Positions 1 to 8,018 of a DNA stretch of 47,414 nt are shown in pieces; position 1 is the stretch's first letter; every line of letters starts with the position of its first letter. A program made the translations under genes and the position numbers. This DNA comes from Solirubrobacterales bacterium (lineage in GTDB: Bacteria > Actinomycetota > Thermoleophilia > Solirubrobacterales > Solirubrobacteraceae). The notes under the pieces were generated by a model. It was given only the letters and a program-made list of their open reading frames with translations, was not told the origin of the DNA and did no database searches. Where the stretch lies: contig DAIDJO010000063.1 in the NCBI GenBank assembly GCA_027451345.1, positions 1 through 47,414 on the forward strand. The letters run 5' to 3'.

Positions 1-383
1 GCCGAGACCTGGTGGATCAGGATCTTGGCGTTCGGCAGCGCCATCCGCTTGCCGGCGGCCCCGCCGGCGAGGAGCAGCGCGCCCATCGACATCGCGATGC
101 CGACGCAGATCGTCTGCACGTCCGGCTTGATGAACTGCATCGTGTCGTAGATCGCCAGGCCGGCGTAGACGGAGCCGCCGGGCGAGTTGATGTAGAGCGA
201 GATGTCCTTGTCCGGATCCTCGGACTCCAGGTGCAGGAGCTGGGCGACGATCAGGTTGGCGATCTGGTCGTCCACCGGCGTCCCGAGGAAGACGATCCGC
301 TCGTTCAGCAGACGTGAATAGATGTCGAAGGCGCGCTCCCCGCGGGAGGTCTGCTCGACGACCATCGGAACAAGTGGGCTCAT
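1..383 (-). CDS. clpP: ATP-dependent Clp protease proteolytic subunit, N-terminal part (cut by window edge)
   Basis: Serine peptidase subunit that forms the barrel of the Clp protease and degrades unfolded or tagged cytoplasmic proteins together with a Clp ATPase. The 127 visible codons read [20 protein letters not shown]..., with the family-typical [15 protein letters not shown] and the catalytic serine inside [11 protein letters not shown]; translation runs off the left edge just after ILIHQVS, before the catalytic His region completes. The ATG at 383 is the only sensible start. It lies 75 bases downstream of the trigger factor stop on the same strand, the common tig-clpP order, so co-transcription is likely. 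The catalytic Asp lies outside the window and cannot be checked. Confidence 0.95.
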   Translation of the reverse strand, partial: MSPLVPMVVEQTSRGERAFDIYSRLLNERIVFLGTPVDDQIANLIVAQLLHLESEDPDKDISLYINSPGGSVYAGLAIYDTMQFIKPDVQTICVGIAMSMGALLLAGGAAGKRMALPNAKILIHQVS

Positions 384-458
384 GCTGCTCGCTTCTTTCG
401 CTTCCAGGGGCGGATTCCTGCCGACTCTAGCAATCGGCCACCTCCGCCCCTGGAGGCC

Positions 459-1889
459 TCATTCGGCGGGTTTGGGCGACTTCTTGGCGGCGGGCTTCTT
501 CTTGGCGGCGCTGTCGCCGGCCCGCTTGGCCGGCGACTTCCCACCCTTGGCCGCCGTCTTGCCGGCCGCGGGCGAGGCGGCGCCGGGCGCGACCGGCGTG
601 GCCTGCTCGACGAGCCATTCGACCGCCTTGCGGTTGGCCAGCTCGGAGCGGAGCCGACCGATCCGGCCGTTGGCCTGGAGCTGCTTGAGGAGCTTCTCCG
701 CCGTCGTCTTCTCGCGCTGCGCGCTCGGCTCGAGCGCCTCGAGCAGGTCCGCGTCGCTCGGTTCGATCCGCTCGGCCTCGACCACGGCGGCGATGACCGC
801 CTCGCGGCGGAGGCTCTGCTCGGCCTCCTCCTCGGCGTCGTGGGCGAGCTGCTCCTCGTCCTGGCCGGCGATCTGGAGGTACATCTCCTTGGAGATGCCC
901 TGGCGGGCGAGCGAGGCCATCGTCTCCTCGACCATCTCGTGCGCCCGGGCGTGGACGAGCTGGTGGGGCACCTCGATCTGCGCGGCGGCGGCGATGGTGT
1001 CGAGCACGTCCCGTTCGAACTCGCGCTCGATGTTGTGCTGCTCGTGCTCCTTCAGCCGGGAGGCGATGTCCTCGCGCAGCTCGGCCAGCGTGTCGAAGCC
1101 GGCCGCGTCGGAGGCGAAGTCGTCATCGAGCTCGGGCAGCCGCTTGACCTTCACCTCGCTGACGGTGACGTCGAAGGTGGCCGGCTGTCCGGCGAGCTGC
1201 TCGGCTCCGTAATCCTCGGGGAAGGTGACCTCGATCGTGCGGGTCTCTCCGGGGGCCGCGCCGACGAGCTGCTCCTCGAAGCCCGGGATGAGCCGGCCGG
1301 AGCCGAGCTCGAGCAGCTGGTCGCGGCCCTCACCGCCCTCGAACGGGACCCCGTCGAGCTTGCCCAGGTAATCCATGACGACGTGGTCGCCGGACTCGGC
1401 GGGGCGCTCGACCGTCTCGAGCGTCGCCATCCGGTCGCGCAGGCGCTCGATCTCGGCGTCGATCGCCTCCTCGTCGGCGGCGGGCTCGCGGCGCTCCACC
1501 TCGATCCCCTTGTACGGGCCGAGCGTGGCGGTGGGCCGGACGCCGATCTCGATCGAGAAGCCGAGCGGGGCTCCGGCGTCGGGTAGGTCCCCGACGTTGA
1601 TCTCCGGCTCGCCGACCGGGGCGATGCCGGCGACGTCGATCGCGTCGGCGTACCAGGCGCCGAGGGAGGAGCGCAGCGCCTCGTCGAGCACGTACTCGCG
1701 GCCGAGTCGGCGGATGACGACGGGTGGCGGCACCTTGCCCTTGCGGAAGCCGGGGATCCTCAGCTGGTTGCCGAGCTTGCGGGCCGCCTGCTCGATGCGG
1801 CGCTCGACCTCGGCGGGAGCGACCTCGGCCTGCACCCGGACGCGTGACTCGGGCAGCTCGGTGACGGTGGTGGTAACTGTTGATGACAT
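459..1889 (-). CDS. tig: Trigger factor, ribosome-associated chaperone with Lys/Ala-rich C-terminal tail
   Basis: Binds the ribosome at the exit tunnel and assists folding of nascent chains; peptidyl-prolyl isomerase. The 476-residue product shows the ribosome-binding signature region (RIPGFRKGKVPPPVV), a central FKBP-type domain (GDHVVMDYLGKLDGVPFEGG) and the long helical C-domain. The start was set at ATG 1889 (MSSTVTTTVTEL); the open frame extends upstream to 2066 but that stretch is Arg-rich with no similarity. The last 40 or so residues are an unusual Ala/Lys/Pro tail (AAKK and SPAK repeats) resembling histone H1 tails. Genes clpP and tig are adjacent and collinear. No clear Shine-Dalgarno is seen. 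Confidence 0.95.
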   Translation of the reverse strand: MSSTVTTTVTELPESRVRVQAEVAPAEVERRIEQAARKLGNQLRIPGFRKGKVPPPVVIRRLGREYVLDEALRSSLGAWYADAIDVAGIAPVGEPEINVGDLPDAGAPLGFSIEIGVRPTATLGPYKGIEVERREPAADEEAIDAEIERLRDRMATLETVERPAESGDHVVMDYLGKLDGVPFEGGEGRDQLLELGSGRLIPGFEEQLVGAAPGETRTIEVTFPEDYGAEQLAGQPATFDVTVSEVKVKRLPELDDDFASDAAGFDTLAELREDIASRLKEHEQHNIEREFERDVLDTIAAAAQIEVPHQLVHARAHEMVEETMASLARQGISKEMYLQIAGQDEEQLAHDAEEEAEQSLRREAVIAAVVEAERIEPSDADLLEALEPSAQREKTTAEKLLKQLQANGRIGRLRSELANRKAVEWLVEQATPVAPGAASPAAGKTAAKGGKSPAKRAGDSAAKKKPAAKKSPKPAE

Positions 1890-2078
1890 GTGCGCTGAGA
1901 CGATAGCTCGGCTCCGCGGCCGGAGTGCCGTGGCCGCGCGCCGCTGGGCGGGTCGGCGACTCACCGGACCGCTCGCCTTCCTCGTCTCGGCCCTGATCGA
2001 CCTGGCCGTCGGCCTGTGGTCGGCGTCGCGGGCGCGCCGCTCGCCGTAGCCGGCGCGGCGCCCCACCTCCGGGTCCGG

Positions 2079-3257
2079 TCAGCAGCCCTCGAGCACGACC
2101 GCGAGCCCCTGGCCGACCCCGATGCAGATCGCGGCCAGGCCGTATCCCCCGCCCCGCTCGTGCAGCTCGTGCGCGACACGACCGAGCACGCGCGTCCCGG
2201 ACGCGCCGAGCGGATGGCCGATGGCGATCGCCCCGCCATGGCGGTTGACCTTCTCCGGGTCGAGCTCCGGCCAGCCGCGCAGGCAGGCGAGCGACTGTCC
2301 GGCGAAGGCCTCGTTCAGCTCGACGACGTCGATCTGGTCCCACGTCAGGCCGGCGCGCTGGAGCGCCCGGTTGGCCGCCTGCACCGGACCGATGCCGAAG
2401 ACGTCGGGATCGACGCCGTGCGCGGCGCGCGAGACGACGCGGGCCAGGGGCGAGCGGCCCAGCACGCCGGCGCTCGCCTCGTCGCCGAGCAGGACGGCGG
2501 AGGCGCCGTCGTTCAGCGGGGAGGAGTTGCCGGCGGTGACGGTCCCGTCCTCGCGGAAGGCGGGCTTCAGCTTCGCGAGCTTCTCGAGCGAGGTGTCGGC
2601 GCGGATGCTCTCGTCCTGGGTGAGCTCGGTGTCGGGCACCGGCACGACCTCGCGCAGGGCGTCCTGCGCGTAGGCGCGCGCGGCGAGCTGGTGGCTGCGC
2701 AGCGCGAAGGCGTCCTGCTCCTCGCGGGTGATGCCGTGCATCGCGACGAGCTTCTCGGTGCTCTCGCCGAGCGAGATCGTCCACTGCGCGGGCATCCGGG
2801 GGTTGACCATGCGCCACCCGAGCGCGGAGGAGTACAGCGTCTCGTTGGCGGTGGGAAACGCGCGCGACGGCTTCTGGAGGATCCAGGGGGAGCGGCTCAT
2901 CGCCTCCCCGCCGCCCGCCACGACGATGCTCGCGTCGCCGGTCTCGATCGCGCGGCTGGCCTGGATCGCCGCCTCGAGGCTGGAGCCGCAGAGCCGGTTG
3001 ACGGTCGCTCCCGGGACCGAGGTCGGCCAGCCGGCGAGCAGCACGGCCATCCGCGCCACGTTGCGGTTGTCCTCGCCGGAGCCGTTTGCCGTGCCGTAGA
3101 TGACGTCGTCGATCCGGGCCGGTTCGAGGTCCGGCACGCGCTCAAGGAGTGCCCGGAACACCGCCGCGGCGAGGTCATCGGGCCGCACCCCCGAGAGCGC
3201 GCCGCCGTAGCGGCCGAACGGCGTCCTGACGGCTTCATACACATAGGCGCGGCTCAT
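2079..3257 (-). CDS. Thiolase family protein (acetyl-CoA acyltransferase, PcaF/3-oxoadipyl-CoA thiolase-like)
   Basis: Thiolase of 392 residues catalysing reversible CoA-dependent cleavage or condensation of 3-ketoacyl-CoA. All three signatures are present: nucleophile Cys90 in VNRLCGSSLEA, the GGAIAIGHPLGASG His loop, and the second Cys in AICIGVGQG near the C terminus. The N terminus (AYVYEAVRTPFGRYGG) and the NGSGEDNRNVARM stretch resemble 3-oxoadipyl-CoA thiolases of aromatic degradation, but no other ring-degradation gene is nearby, so the substrate is uncertain. It is separated from tig by 189 bases and is divergent from the lipoprotein gene to its right. Confidence 0.93.
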   Translation of the reverse strand: MSRAYVYEAVRTPFGRYGGALSGVRPDDLAAAVFRALLERVPDLEPARIDDVIYGTANGSGEDNRNVARMAVLLAGWPTSVPGATVNRLCGSSLEAAIQASRAIETGDASIVVAGGGEAMSRSPWILQKPSRAFPTANETLYSSALGWRMVNPRMPAQWTISLGESTEKLVAMHGITREEQDAFALRSHQLAARAYAQDALREVVPVPDTELTQDESIRADTSLEKLAKLKPAFREDGTVTAGNSSPLNDGASAVLLGDEASAGVLGRSPLARVVSRAAHGVDPDVFGIGPVQAANRALQRAGLTWDQIDVVELNEAFAGQSLACLRGWPELDPEKVNRHGGAIAIGHPLGASGTRVLGRVAHELHERGGGYGLAAICIGVGQGLAVVLEGC

Positions 3258-3303
3258 CTCGTCTCCTTCGGGCGGGGCGCGAGGGCATGCTAGCGGTCCG
3301 GGG

Positions 3304-3333
3304 TTGGCCTCCGGCGGGGCCAGCGGCTAGCGT
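3304..3333 (+). promoter_or_regulatory. Predicted promoter for a leaderless lipoprotein mRNA
   Basis: TTGGCC at 3304-3309, an 18-base spacer and TAGCGT at 3328-3333 place the transcription start at about 3340, one base before the GTG start codon at 3341. This geometry is inferred from sequence only. Confidence 0.45.
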
Positions 3334-3340
3334 TACGCCC

Positions 3341-3727
3341 GTGCATCGAGCCCCCCACCGCATCGATCCCTGGCGACGCTGGCGACGCCGCGCCCTCACG
3401 GCCAGCCTGGCCACCGGCCTCGCCGTCCTGGCCGCCGGCTGCACCTCCGGCGCTCAGACCGGCGCCTCGAGCGCCACCCCGCCGTTGGTCACCGGCGAGC
3501 AGGTGATCATCGCCTGTTACCACGCCTACTTCTACAACGGGATCCTGCCTGCGGCCTCGGCCAAGGCGAACTGCGCCGCCTGCGTGGTCGATAACCTGCG
3601 CTCGCTCGGGGTCCGGCCGCCCGCCGGGGAGACCGTGATGGACATGCTGACCGGCGAGCGGCTGAGCACGGGCCAGGTCCAGGCGCTGCAGAACGCCTGC
3701 GACATCTCGGACGCGAACACCCAGTAG
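3341..3727 (+). CDS. Small cysteine-containing lipoprotein of unknown function
   Basis: A 128-residue protein with a twin-Arg-rich n-region (WRRWRRRA), a hydrophobic core and a lipobox LAAGC whose Cys34 would be lipidated, so it should sit on the outer face of the cytoplasmic membrane. The mature part has four further cysteines (59, 78, 81 and 120), including a CAAC pair, which could form disulfides. The frame is open from ATG 3287, but GTG 3341 was preferred: it gives a normal signal peptide and lies just behind a plausible -10. A perfect 13-bp hairpin follows the stop. I do not recognise the family. Confidence 0.75.
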   Translation: MHRAPHRIDPWRRWRRRALTASLATGLAVLAAGCTSGAQTGASSATPPLVTGEQVIIACYHAYFYNGILPAASAKANCAACVVDNLRSLGVRPPAGETVMDMLTGERLSTGQVQALQNACDISDANTQ

Positions 3728-3754
3728 CGCCACCGGCCCACACCCCCTCACGCA

Positions 3755-3784
3755 CGAGAAGCCCTGGGTGACCAGGGCTTCTCG
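3755..3784. terminator. Perfect 13-bp hairpin, probable bidirectional terminator
   Basis: CGAGAAGCCCTGG at 3755-3767 pairs exactly with 3772-3784 around a GTGA loop. It lies between the stop of the rightward lipoprotein gene and the 3' end of the leftward tRNA-His gene, where both transcripts need to end. There is no T run on either side, which is usual for high-GC terminators. Confidence 0.7.
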
Positions 3785-3806
3785 GCAACGGCAACGGCAA
3801 CGGCAA
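3784..3806. repeat. GGCAAC hexamer repeat in the tRNA-His trailer
   Basis: Three exact copies of GGCAAC plus a partial fourth fill the space between the hairpin and the tRNA 3' end. This is a simple-sequence tract with no evident function. Confidence 0.7.
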
Positions 3807-3880
3807 GGTGAGCGATGGGACTCGAACCCACGACCGCCTGGACCACAACCAGGAGCTCTACCAACTGAGCTACGCCCACC
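3807..3880 (-). tRNA. tRNA-His (anticodon GTG)
   Basis: Read on the minus strand, the cloverleaf folds with acceptor GTGGGCG/CGCTCAC (one G-U pair), D arm AGCTCAGTTGGTAGAGC, anticodon stem CCTGG/CCAGG around loop TTGTGGT, and T arm with GGTTCGAGTCC. The extra 5' G (position -1) opposite a discriminator C is the histidine identity element. CCA is not encoded. Confidence 0.97.
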
Positions 3881-3909
3881 GCGGAGCTATGAATCTACCA
3901 AGCGCGGCG

Positions 3910-4863
3910 TCACGGGCGACGGGCGCCGTCGAGCGCGGCCACGATGGCGCGCTGCAGCCGCGGCAGTCCGAACGCGACCTCCGGAGGCCGGAGGCTGATG
4001 AGGATCCCGGCGATCACGGTCAGCGCGCCGACGATCTGCCAGACACCGACGGGGTTGGCGAAGGCGACCCAGCCGACGACGGCGCCGACGAGGGGCTCGA
4101 GGTTGACGAAGGCTCCGGCGAACTCGGGCGCGACCCGCGCCTGCCCGTAGGCGAACAGCCAGAAGGGCAGGATCGTTCCGACCAGGGCGAGGGCGATGAA
4201 CGCGACCGCGGGCCCCGGGGTGGCCGGCCCGTGCGGCAATGGGCTTCCGAGGAGGGCGACGGGCAGCGAGACCAGCTCGGCCGCGGCGAACTGGACGGCG
4301 GTGACGGCCGCGGCGTCACGCCCACGCAGCAGGTTCGGCTGAATCGCGATGAACGCGCCGGAGAGGACCACGGAGGCGAACACGAGCATGTCGCCGGAGG
4401 TGGTCGCCCCTCCACCGCCGCCCTTGGCCACGAGCACCACGCCCACCAGCGCGACCGCGTACCCGACCCAGACGAGCGCTCGAGCGCGGCCGGTCCCGAG
4501 CGCGGCGGCCACCAGGGCGACGACCACCGGCAGCGCGCCGACGATGATCGCGCCGTGACTGACGCTCGTGTGGTCGATGCCCACGTTCTGCAGCAGCACA
4601 ACCGCGCCATAGCCGATCGTGCCGGAGGCGAGGATGCGTGGCGTCAGGGCCCGGCGCAGCCCGCGCCGGCCGATCGCGGCGAGAATCGGCGCCGCGACGA
4701 GGAACCGCAGGCTCGTCAGCCAGCTCGGATCCAGCCAGCCGAGGGAGAGCTTGGAGAGGGCCACGGTGACCCCCCAGAGGGAGCCCGCCGCGACGAGGGC
4801 GAGGATGGCGCTGCGATTCTTCACATGAACGATGATGATGCAGCGAGGCCTGATTTCGCCCAT
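3910..4863 (-). CDS. EamA/DMT-superfamily transporter (RhaT-like permease)
   Basis: Integral membrane protein of about 317 residues with ten hydrophobic segments arranged as two EamA repeats; the first begins ALVAAGSLWGVTVALSK and the second contains GAFIAIQPNLLRG and ends GALTVIAGILISLRPP. Members export amino acids, purines or other metabolites. It is divergent from an Lrp/AsnC regulator 40 bases away, a frequent pairing for amino-acid exporters, so export of an amino acid under control of that regulator is a reasonable inference. ATG 4863 gives a 13-residue N-terminal leader of low similarity; GTG 4824 (VKNRSAIL) is an alternative start. Confidence 0.88.
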   Translation of the reverse strand: MGEIRPRCIIIVHVKNRSAILALVAAGSLWGVTVALSKLSLGWLDPSWLTSLRFLVAAPILAAIGRRGLRRALTPRILASGTIGYGAVVLLQNVGIDHTSVSHGAIIVGALPVVVALVAAALGTGRARALVWVGYAVALVGVVLVAKGGGGGATTSGDMLVFASVVLSGAFIAIQPNLLRGRDAAAVTAVQFAAAELVSLPVALLGSPLPHGPATPGPAVAFIALALVGTILPFWLFAYGQARVAPEFAGAFVNLEPLVGAVVGWVAFANPVGVWQIVGALTVIAGILISLRPPEVAFGLPRLQRAIVAALDGARRP

Positions 4864-4867
4864 ATCT

Positions 4868-4896
4868 TTGACTTCTAGGAGTTATCGCGATGGAAT
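4868..4896 (+). promoter_or_regulatory. Predicted lrp promoter within the divergent intergenic region
   Basis: TTGACT at 4868-4873, a 17-base spacer and TGGAAT at 4891-4896 put the start of transcription at about 4903, next to the ATG at 4904, suggesting a leaderless mRNA. The same 40 bases hold AGGAG at 4877-4881, well spaced from an ATG at 4890 that would encode MESTR and stop by overlapping the lrp start codon. Both readings cannot apply to the same transcript. Confidence 0.4.
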
Positions 4897-4903
4897 CCAC
4901 TAG

Positions 4904-5383
4904 ATGAGCGATGTTTCACTGGATTTAATTGATCTGGAGCTGCTCAGGCAGCTGCAGGTCGACGCCGATCGGTCCAACGTCGAGCTCGCGCGCCTGGTCG
5001 GCCTCTCGCCGACGGCGACCCTCCACCGCGTCCGGCGGCTGAAGGAGTCGGGCATCATCCGGGCGGTCGTGGCGGAGCTCGACGCGACGCGCGCCGGGTT
5101 CCCGCTCCACGTCTACCTGCTCGTCACCATCGAGCGCCACGACGACGCCGGCCACCGTCGGTTCATGGCGGCCGTGCAGGCGATGCCCGAGGTGATCGCC
5201 GCCGACTGGGTCACCGGGGAGATCGACGCGATCCTCGTGGTGGTCGCGCGGGAGGTGGCGGAACTGCAGCGCGTGATCCTGCGCCTCTCCTCGCGCGGCG
5301 GGGCGACCCGCGTGACGACGCTGCTCCGGCTCGAGCAGCTGAAGCCGAGCTCGCCGCTCCCGTTGGACTCGAACGAGCGCTGA
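4904..5383 (+). CDS. Lrp/AsnC family transcriptional regulator
   Basis: A 159-residue regulator with the usual two parts: an N-terminal winged HTH (residues about 5-55; DLIDLELLRQLQVDADRSN, then LARLVGLSPTATLHRVRRLKESGII) and a C-terminal RAM effector domain (about 70-150) with PLHVYLLVTIE and the GEIDAILVVVA strand. It acts as a multimer that senses small molecules, typically amino acids. It sits head-to-head with the EamA permease, so that gene and itself are the likely targets. No recognisable Lrp box was defined in the 40-base gap. Confidence 0.92.
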   Translation: MSDVSLDLIDLELLRQLQVDADRSNVELARLVGLSPTATLHRVRRLKESGIIRAVVAELDATRAGFPLHVYLLVTIERHDDAGHRRFMAAVQAMPEVIAADWVTGEIDAILVVVAREVAELQRVILRLSSRGGATRVTTLLRLEQLKPSSPLPLDSNER

Positions 5384-5384
5384 G

Positions 5385-5414
5385 CCGCGGGGGCGAGCCG
5401 TTTGCCCGCCGCGG
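5385..5414 (+). terminator. Imperfect GC-rich hairpin after lrp
   Basis: CCGCGGGGGC immediately after the stop codon can pair with GCCCGCCGCGG at about 5404-5414 across a short loop that includes GTTT. It is imperfect (one bulge) and has no T run. The remaining bases up to 5522 show nothing else I can assign. Confidence 0.3.
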
Positions 5415-5522
5415 GCGCGGGGCAGTCCTCGGCGCAGAGGTCGGGATCACGGACGCGACCTCGGGCCGCCGCCGGGGCCCTGGACCGCGGCGCACGACAC
5501 GTCACGGAGGACGCGGGAATCG

Positions 5523-6473
5523 ATGTTGGATCTGTCGACTCAGGGAGATCGCACGGCGGCGAGCCGCTACCGGCTCGCGTTCGAGCGCTCCCCGCAACCG
5601 GCCTGGTTCTGCGATCCGGGCCTGCGGCTGACCGAGGTCAACGACGCCCTCTGCGAGCTGCTCGGGGAGCCTCGCGAGGCGCTGCTCGGCCGGCGGTTGC
5701 CGGAGCTCACGCACCCGGAGGACCGCGCACGCGATGCGCAGGACCTCGCCCTGGTCTGCTCCGGGGAGCGCACCACCTGTGCCCGGGAGAAGCGGATCCT
5801 GCGCGGCGATGACCGGCCGCTGTGGGCGCTCGTCGTGCTGAGCGCCATGCATGACGCCGCGGGCCGGCTCCGGTACCTCAGCGGCTCGGCGACGGACGTG
5901 ACCGAGCATCACGCCCGTGAGCGGCGGCTGCGGCACCTCGCCGACCACGATCCACTCACCGGCCTCCTCAACCGGCGCGGCTTCGGCCGGGAGCTGCGCC
6001 GCCACCTCAGCCGACTCGCCCGCTACGGGGTCGGTGGGGCGCTGCTGATGGTCGACCTCGACAACTTCAAGGGCTACAACGACGCCAACGGCCATCCGCG
6101 CGGGGACGCGCTGCTGCAGGAGGTCGCCGGCGCGCTCCAGTCCCGGCTGCGCGGCGGCGACGTCGTCGGCCGCGTCGGCGGCGACGAGTTCGCGGTGCTG
6201 CTCACGGAGGCGACCGTCGAGCAGGCCGAGGTCGTCGGCGCGGCGATCGTCGAGGCGGTGCGGGAGCTCGGGCGCTCGGACGACCCCCATGTCACCGCCA
6301 GCGTCGGCGTGTATCCCCTCGACGCGCACGACGCGCTCTCCGAGGGCCAGGCCATGGTCGGCGCGGACCTCGCGATGTACGCCGCCAAGCACTCCGGTCG
6401 CGACCGGTACGCGCCCTTCCCTATGGACATCCGACACCGCATCGCGCACGATGTCGGGCAACGTCCAGACTGA
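5523..6473 (+). CDS. PAS-GGDEF protein, probable diguanylate cyclase
   Basis: Makes the second messenger c-di-GMP from two GTP. The 316-residue protein has an N-terminal PAS domain (about 15-130; RYRLAFERSPQPAWFCDP, ELTHPEDR, PAC-like end GSATDVTEHHARE) and a GGDEF domain (about 138-305) starting HLADHDPLTGLLNRRGF. The active-site GGDEF is intact at 219-223, and an inhibitory RxxD site (RGGD, 210-213) lies exactly five residues upstream, so product feedback inhibition is expected. There is no transmembrane segment, so the enzyme is probably cytoplasmic. No EAL or PilZ partner is encoded in the window. Confidence 0.93.
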   Translation: MLDLSTQGDRTAASRYRLAFERSPQPAWFCDPGLRLTEVNDALCELLGEPREALLGRRLPELTHPEDRARDAQDLALVCSGERTTCAREKRILRGDDRPLWALVVLSAMHDAAGRLRYLSGSATDVTEHHARERRLRHLADHDPLTGLLNRRGFGRELRRHLSRLARYGVGGALLMVDLDNFKGYNDANGHPRGDALLQEVAGALQSRLRGGDVVGRVGGDEFAVLLTEATVEQAEVVGAAIVEAVRELGRSDDPHVTASVGVYPLDAHDALSEGQAMVGADLAMYAAKHSGRDRYAPFPMDIRHRIAHDVGQRPD

Positions 6474-6509
6474 GGGCATCGTCCCGCGTCAACGAAGGGA
6501 GAGGCCGCC

Positions 6510-7973
6510 ATGGCCATTGGTGAAGCGGTGTCCACACCGCTGCTGATCGATGGGGAGGAACGGCGCACCGCCGAGGTGCTCGCCGTTCACGACCCGCACG
6601 ACGGGTCGCTGATCGGCCACGCGGCGGCGGCGAGCGCCCAGGACGCGCTCGACGCGGTGGCGGCGGCGGAGCGGGCATGGCCGGCCTGGGCCGCGCTGTC
6701 GGCGTCCGAGCGCATCGACATCTGCCTGCGGGCGCTCGAGACGCTGGCGGAGGACCTCGACGAGCGGGCCGAGGTGCTCTCGCGGGAGAACGGGAAGATC
6801 CGCTTCGAGGCCTCGATCGACCTGCAGGTCTTCGTCGGGCGCTTCCACGAGGCGGCCCGGTACGCGGCGGAGCTCGACACTCCCGAGACGATCGAGGGAC
6901 CGCCGTACCGCACGACGATCCGCCACGTCCCCCAGGGCGTGGTGACGATCATCTATCCGTTCAACTGGCCGCTGGCGATCCTCGCCGCGAGCCTCCCCCA
7001 CGCGCTGATGGCGGGCAACACGATCATCGCCAAGCCGCCGCCCACGGCGCCGCTCTCCTCCGTCCTCACGCTGCGGCAGGTGGCGGCGAAGCTGCCGCCC
7101 GGGGTGCTGAACGTCGTCACCGGCCAGGACGCCGTGCTCGGCCCGATCGTCGTCGGCGACCCGCGGATCAAGCACGTCTGCTTCACCGGCTCCACGGCGG
7201 GGGGCAAACGGATCATGGAGATGGCCTCCCGCAACGTCACGAACGTCACGCTCGAGCTGGGCGGCAACGACCCCGCGATCGTGCTCCCCGACGCGGTGCT
7301 CGACGAGGCGACGATCACGAAGATGGCGCTCGCGACGTTCATGACCACCGGCCAGGTGTGCATGGCGCTCAAGCGCCTCTACGTGCCCCGCGGGATGTAC
7401 GCCGACGTCGTCGAGGGGCTCCGGGGCTTCATCGAGGCCCAGCGGATCGGCTCCGGACTCAACCCCGACGTGACGATGGGCCCGCTCAACATGCGCCGCC
7501 AGCGCGACTACGTGCAGGAGTTGCTCGCCGAGTCGCGTGCCCGGGGGACCGAGGTGATCGACGGTGGCGAGTACGTCGGCGCCGATCCGGCCGAGGGTCA
7601 CTACATGAGGCCGGCGCTCGTGCTCGACCCCTCGGCGGACGAGCGGATCGTGACCGAGGAACAGTTCGGCCCGGCGCTGCCGGTCATCCCCTACGACAGC
7701 GAGGCGGAGGCCGTCCGGCTGGCCAACGACACCTGGGCCGGGCTGTGCGCGTCGGTGTGGTCGGGCGACGAGCAGCACGCGATGCGGGTCGGGCGGCAGC
7801 TGCGCGCCGGCCACATCTTCTTCAACAACCACAACGCCACCGCGGTCGACGAGCGTGCGATGTTCGGCGGGTTCAACCAGAGCGGCATCGGCCGCGAGCT
7901 CGGCCGCGAGGGCGTCCTCGGGTTCACCGAGACGCAGGTCCTCGCGATGCCCGACGGAGAGCCGGGCCACTGA
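6510..7973 (+). CDS. NAD(P)-dependent aldehyde dehydrogenase
   Basis: Oxidises an aldehyde to the acid. The 487-residue length is normal for the ALDH superfamily. Catalytic residues are visible: Asn152 (YPFNWPL), Lys175 (IIAKPPP), Glu249 (VTLELGGND) and nucleophile Cys284 (TTGQVCMALKR), with the cofactor loop FTGSTAGGKRI and the C-terminal FNQSGIGRELG. GQVCMALKR resembles the succinate-semialdehyde/betaine-aldehyde branch, but the substrate cannot be fixed. ATG 6510 is preceded by a good GGGAGAGG ribosome site. It is 36 bases downstream of the diguanylate cyclase and is followed by a strong hairpin. Confidence 0.93.
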   Translation: MAIGEAVSTPLLIDGEERRTAEVLAVHDPHDGSLIGHAAAASAQDALDAVAAAERAWPAWAALSASERIDICLRALETLAEDLDERAEVLSRENGKIRFEASIDLQVFVGRFHEAARYAAELDTPETIEGPPYRTTIRHVPQGVVTIIYPFNWPLAILAASLPHALMAGNTIIAKPPPTAPLSSVLTLRQVAAKLPPGVLNVVTGQDAVLGPIVVGDPRIKHVCFTGSTAGGKRIMEMASRNVTNVTLELGGNDPAIVLPDAVLDEATITKMALATFMTTGQVCMALKRLYVPRGMYADVVEGLRGFIEAQRIGSGLNPDVTMGPLNMRRQRDYVQELLAESRARGTEVIDGGEYVGADPAEGHYMRPALVLDPSADERIVTEEQFGPALPVIPYDSEAEAVRLANDTWAGLCASVWSGDEQHAMRVGRQLRAGHIFFNNHNATAVDERAMFGGFNQSGIGRELGREGVLGFTETQVLAMPDGEPGH

Positions 7974-7983
7974 GCGCCGCGGC

Positions 7984-8014
7984 GGGGCCGGCCAGCCAGC
8001 GGGCGGCCGGCCCC
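7984..8014. terminator. Perfect 10-bp GC hairpin between convergent genes
   Basis: GGGGCCGGCC at 7984-7993 pairs with 8005-8014 around an 11-base loop, filling the gap between the aldehyde dehydrogenase stop (7973) and the stop of the oppositely oriented DUF1906 gene (8019). It probably terminates both transcripts. Confidence 0.65.
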
Positions 8015-8018
8015 GGGC

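Noticed and set aside
1890-2066. N-terminal extension of trigger factor
   Set aside because: Arg/Ala-rich with no conserved residues; the trigger factor core starts normally at ATG 1889.
3287-3340. Upstream ATG start for the small lipoprotein
   Set aside because: It adds 18 residues before the Arg-rich n-region and overlaps the predicted promoter; GTG 3341 gives a normal lipoprotein signal.
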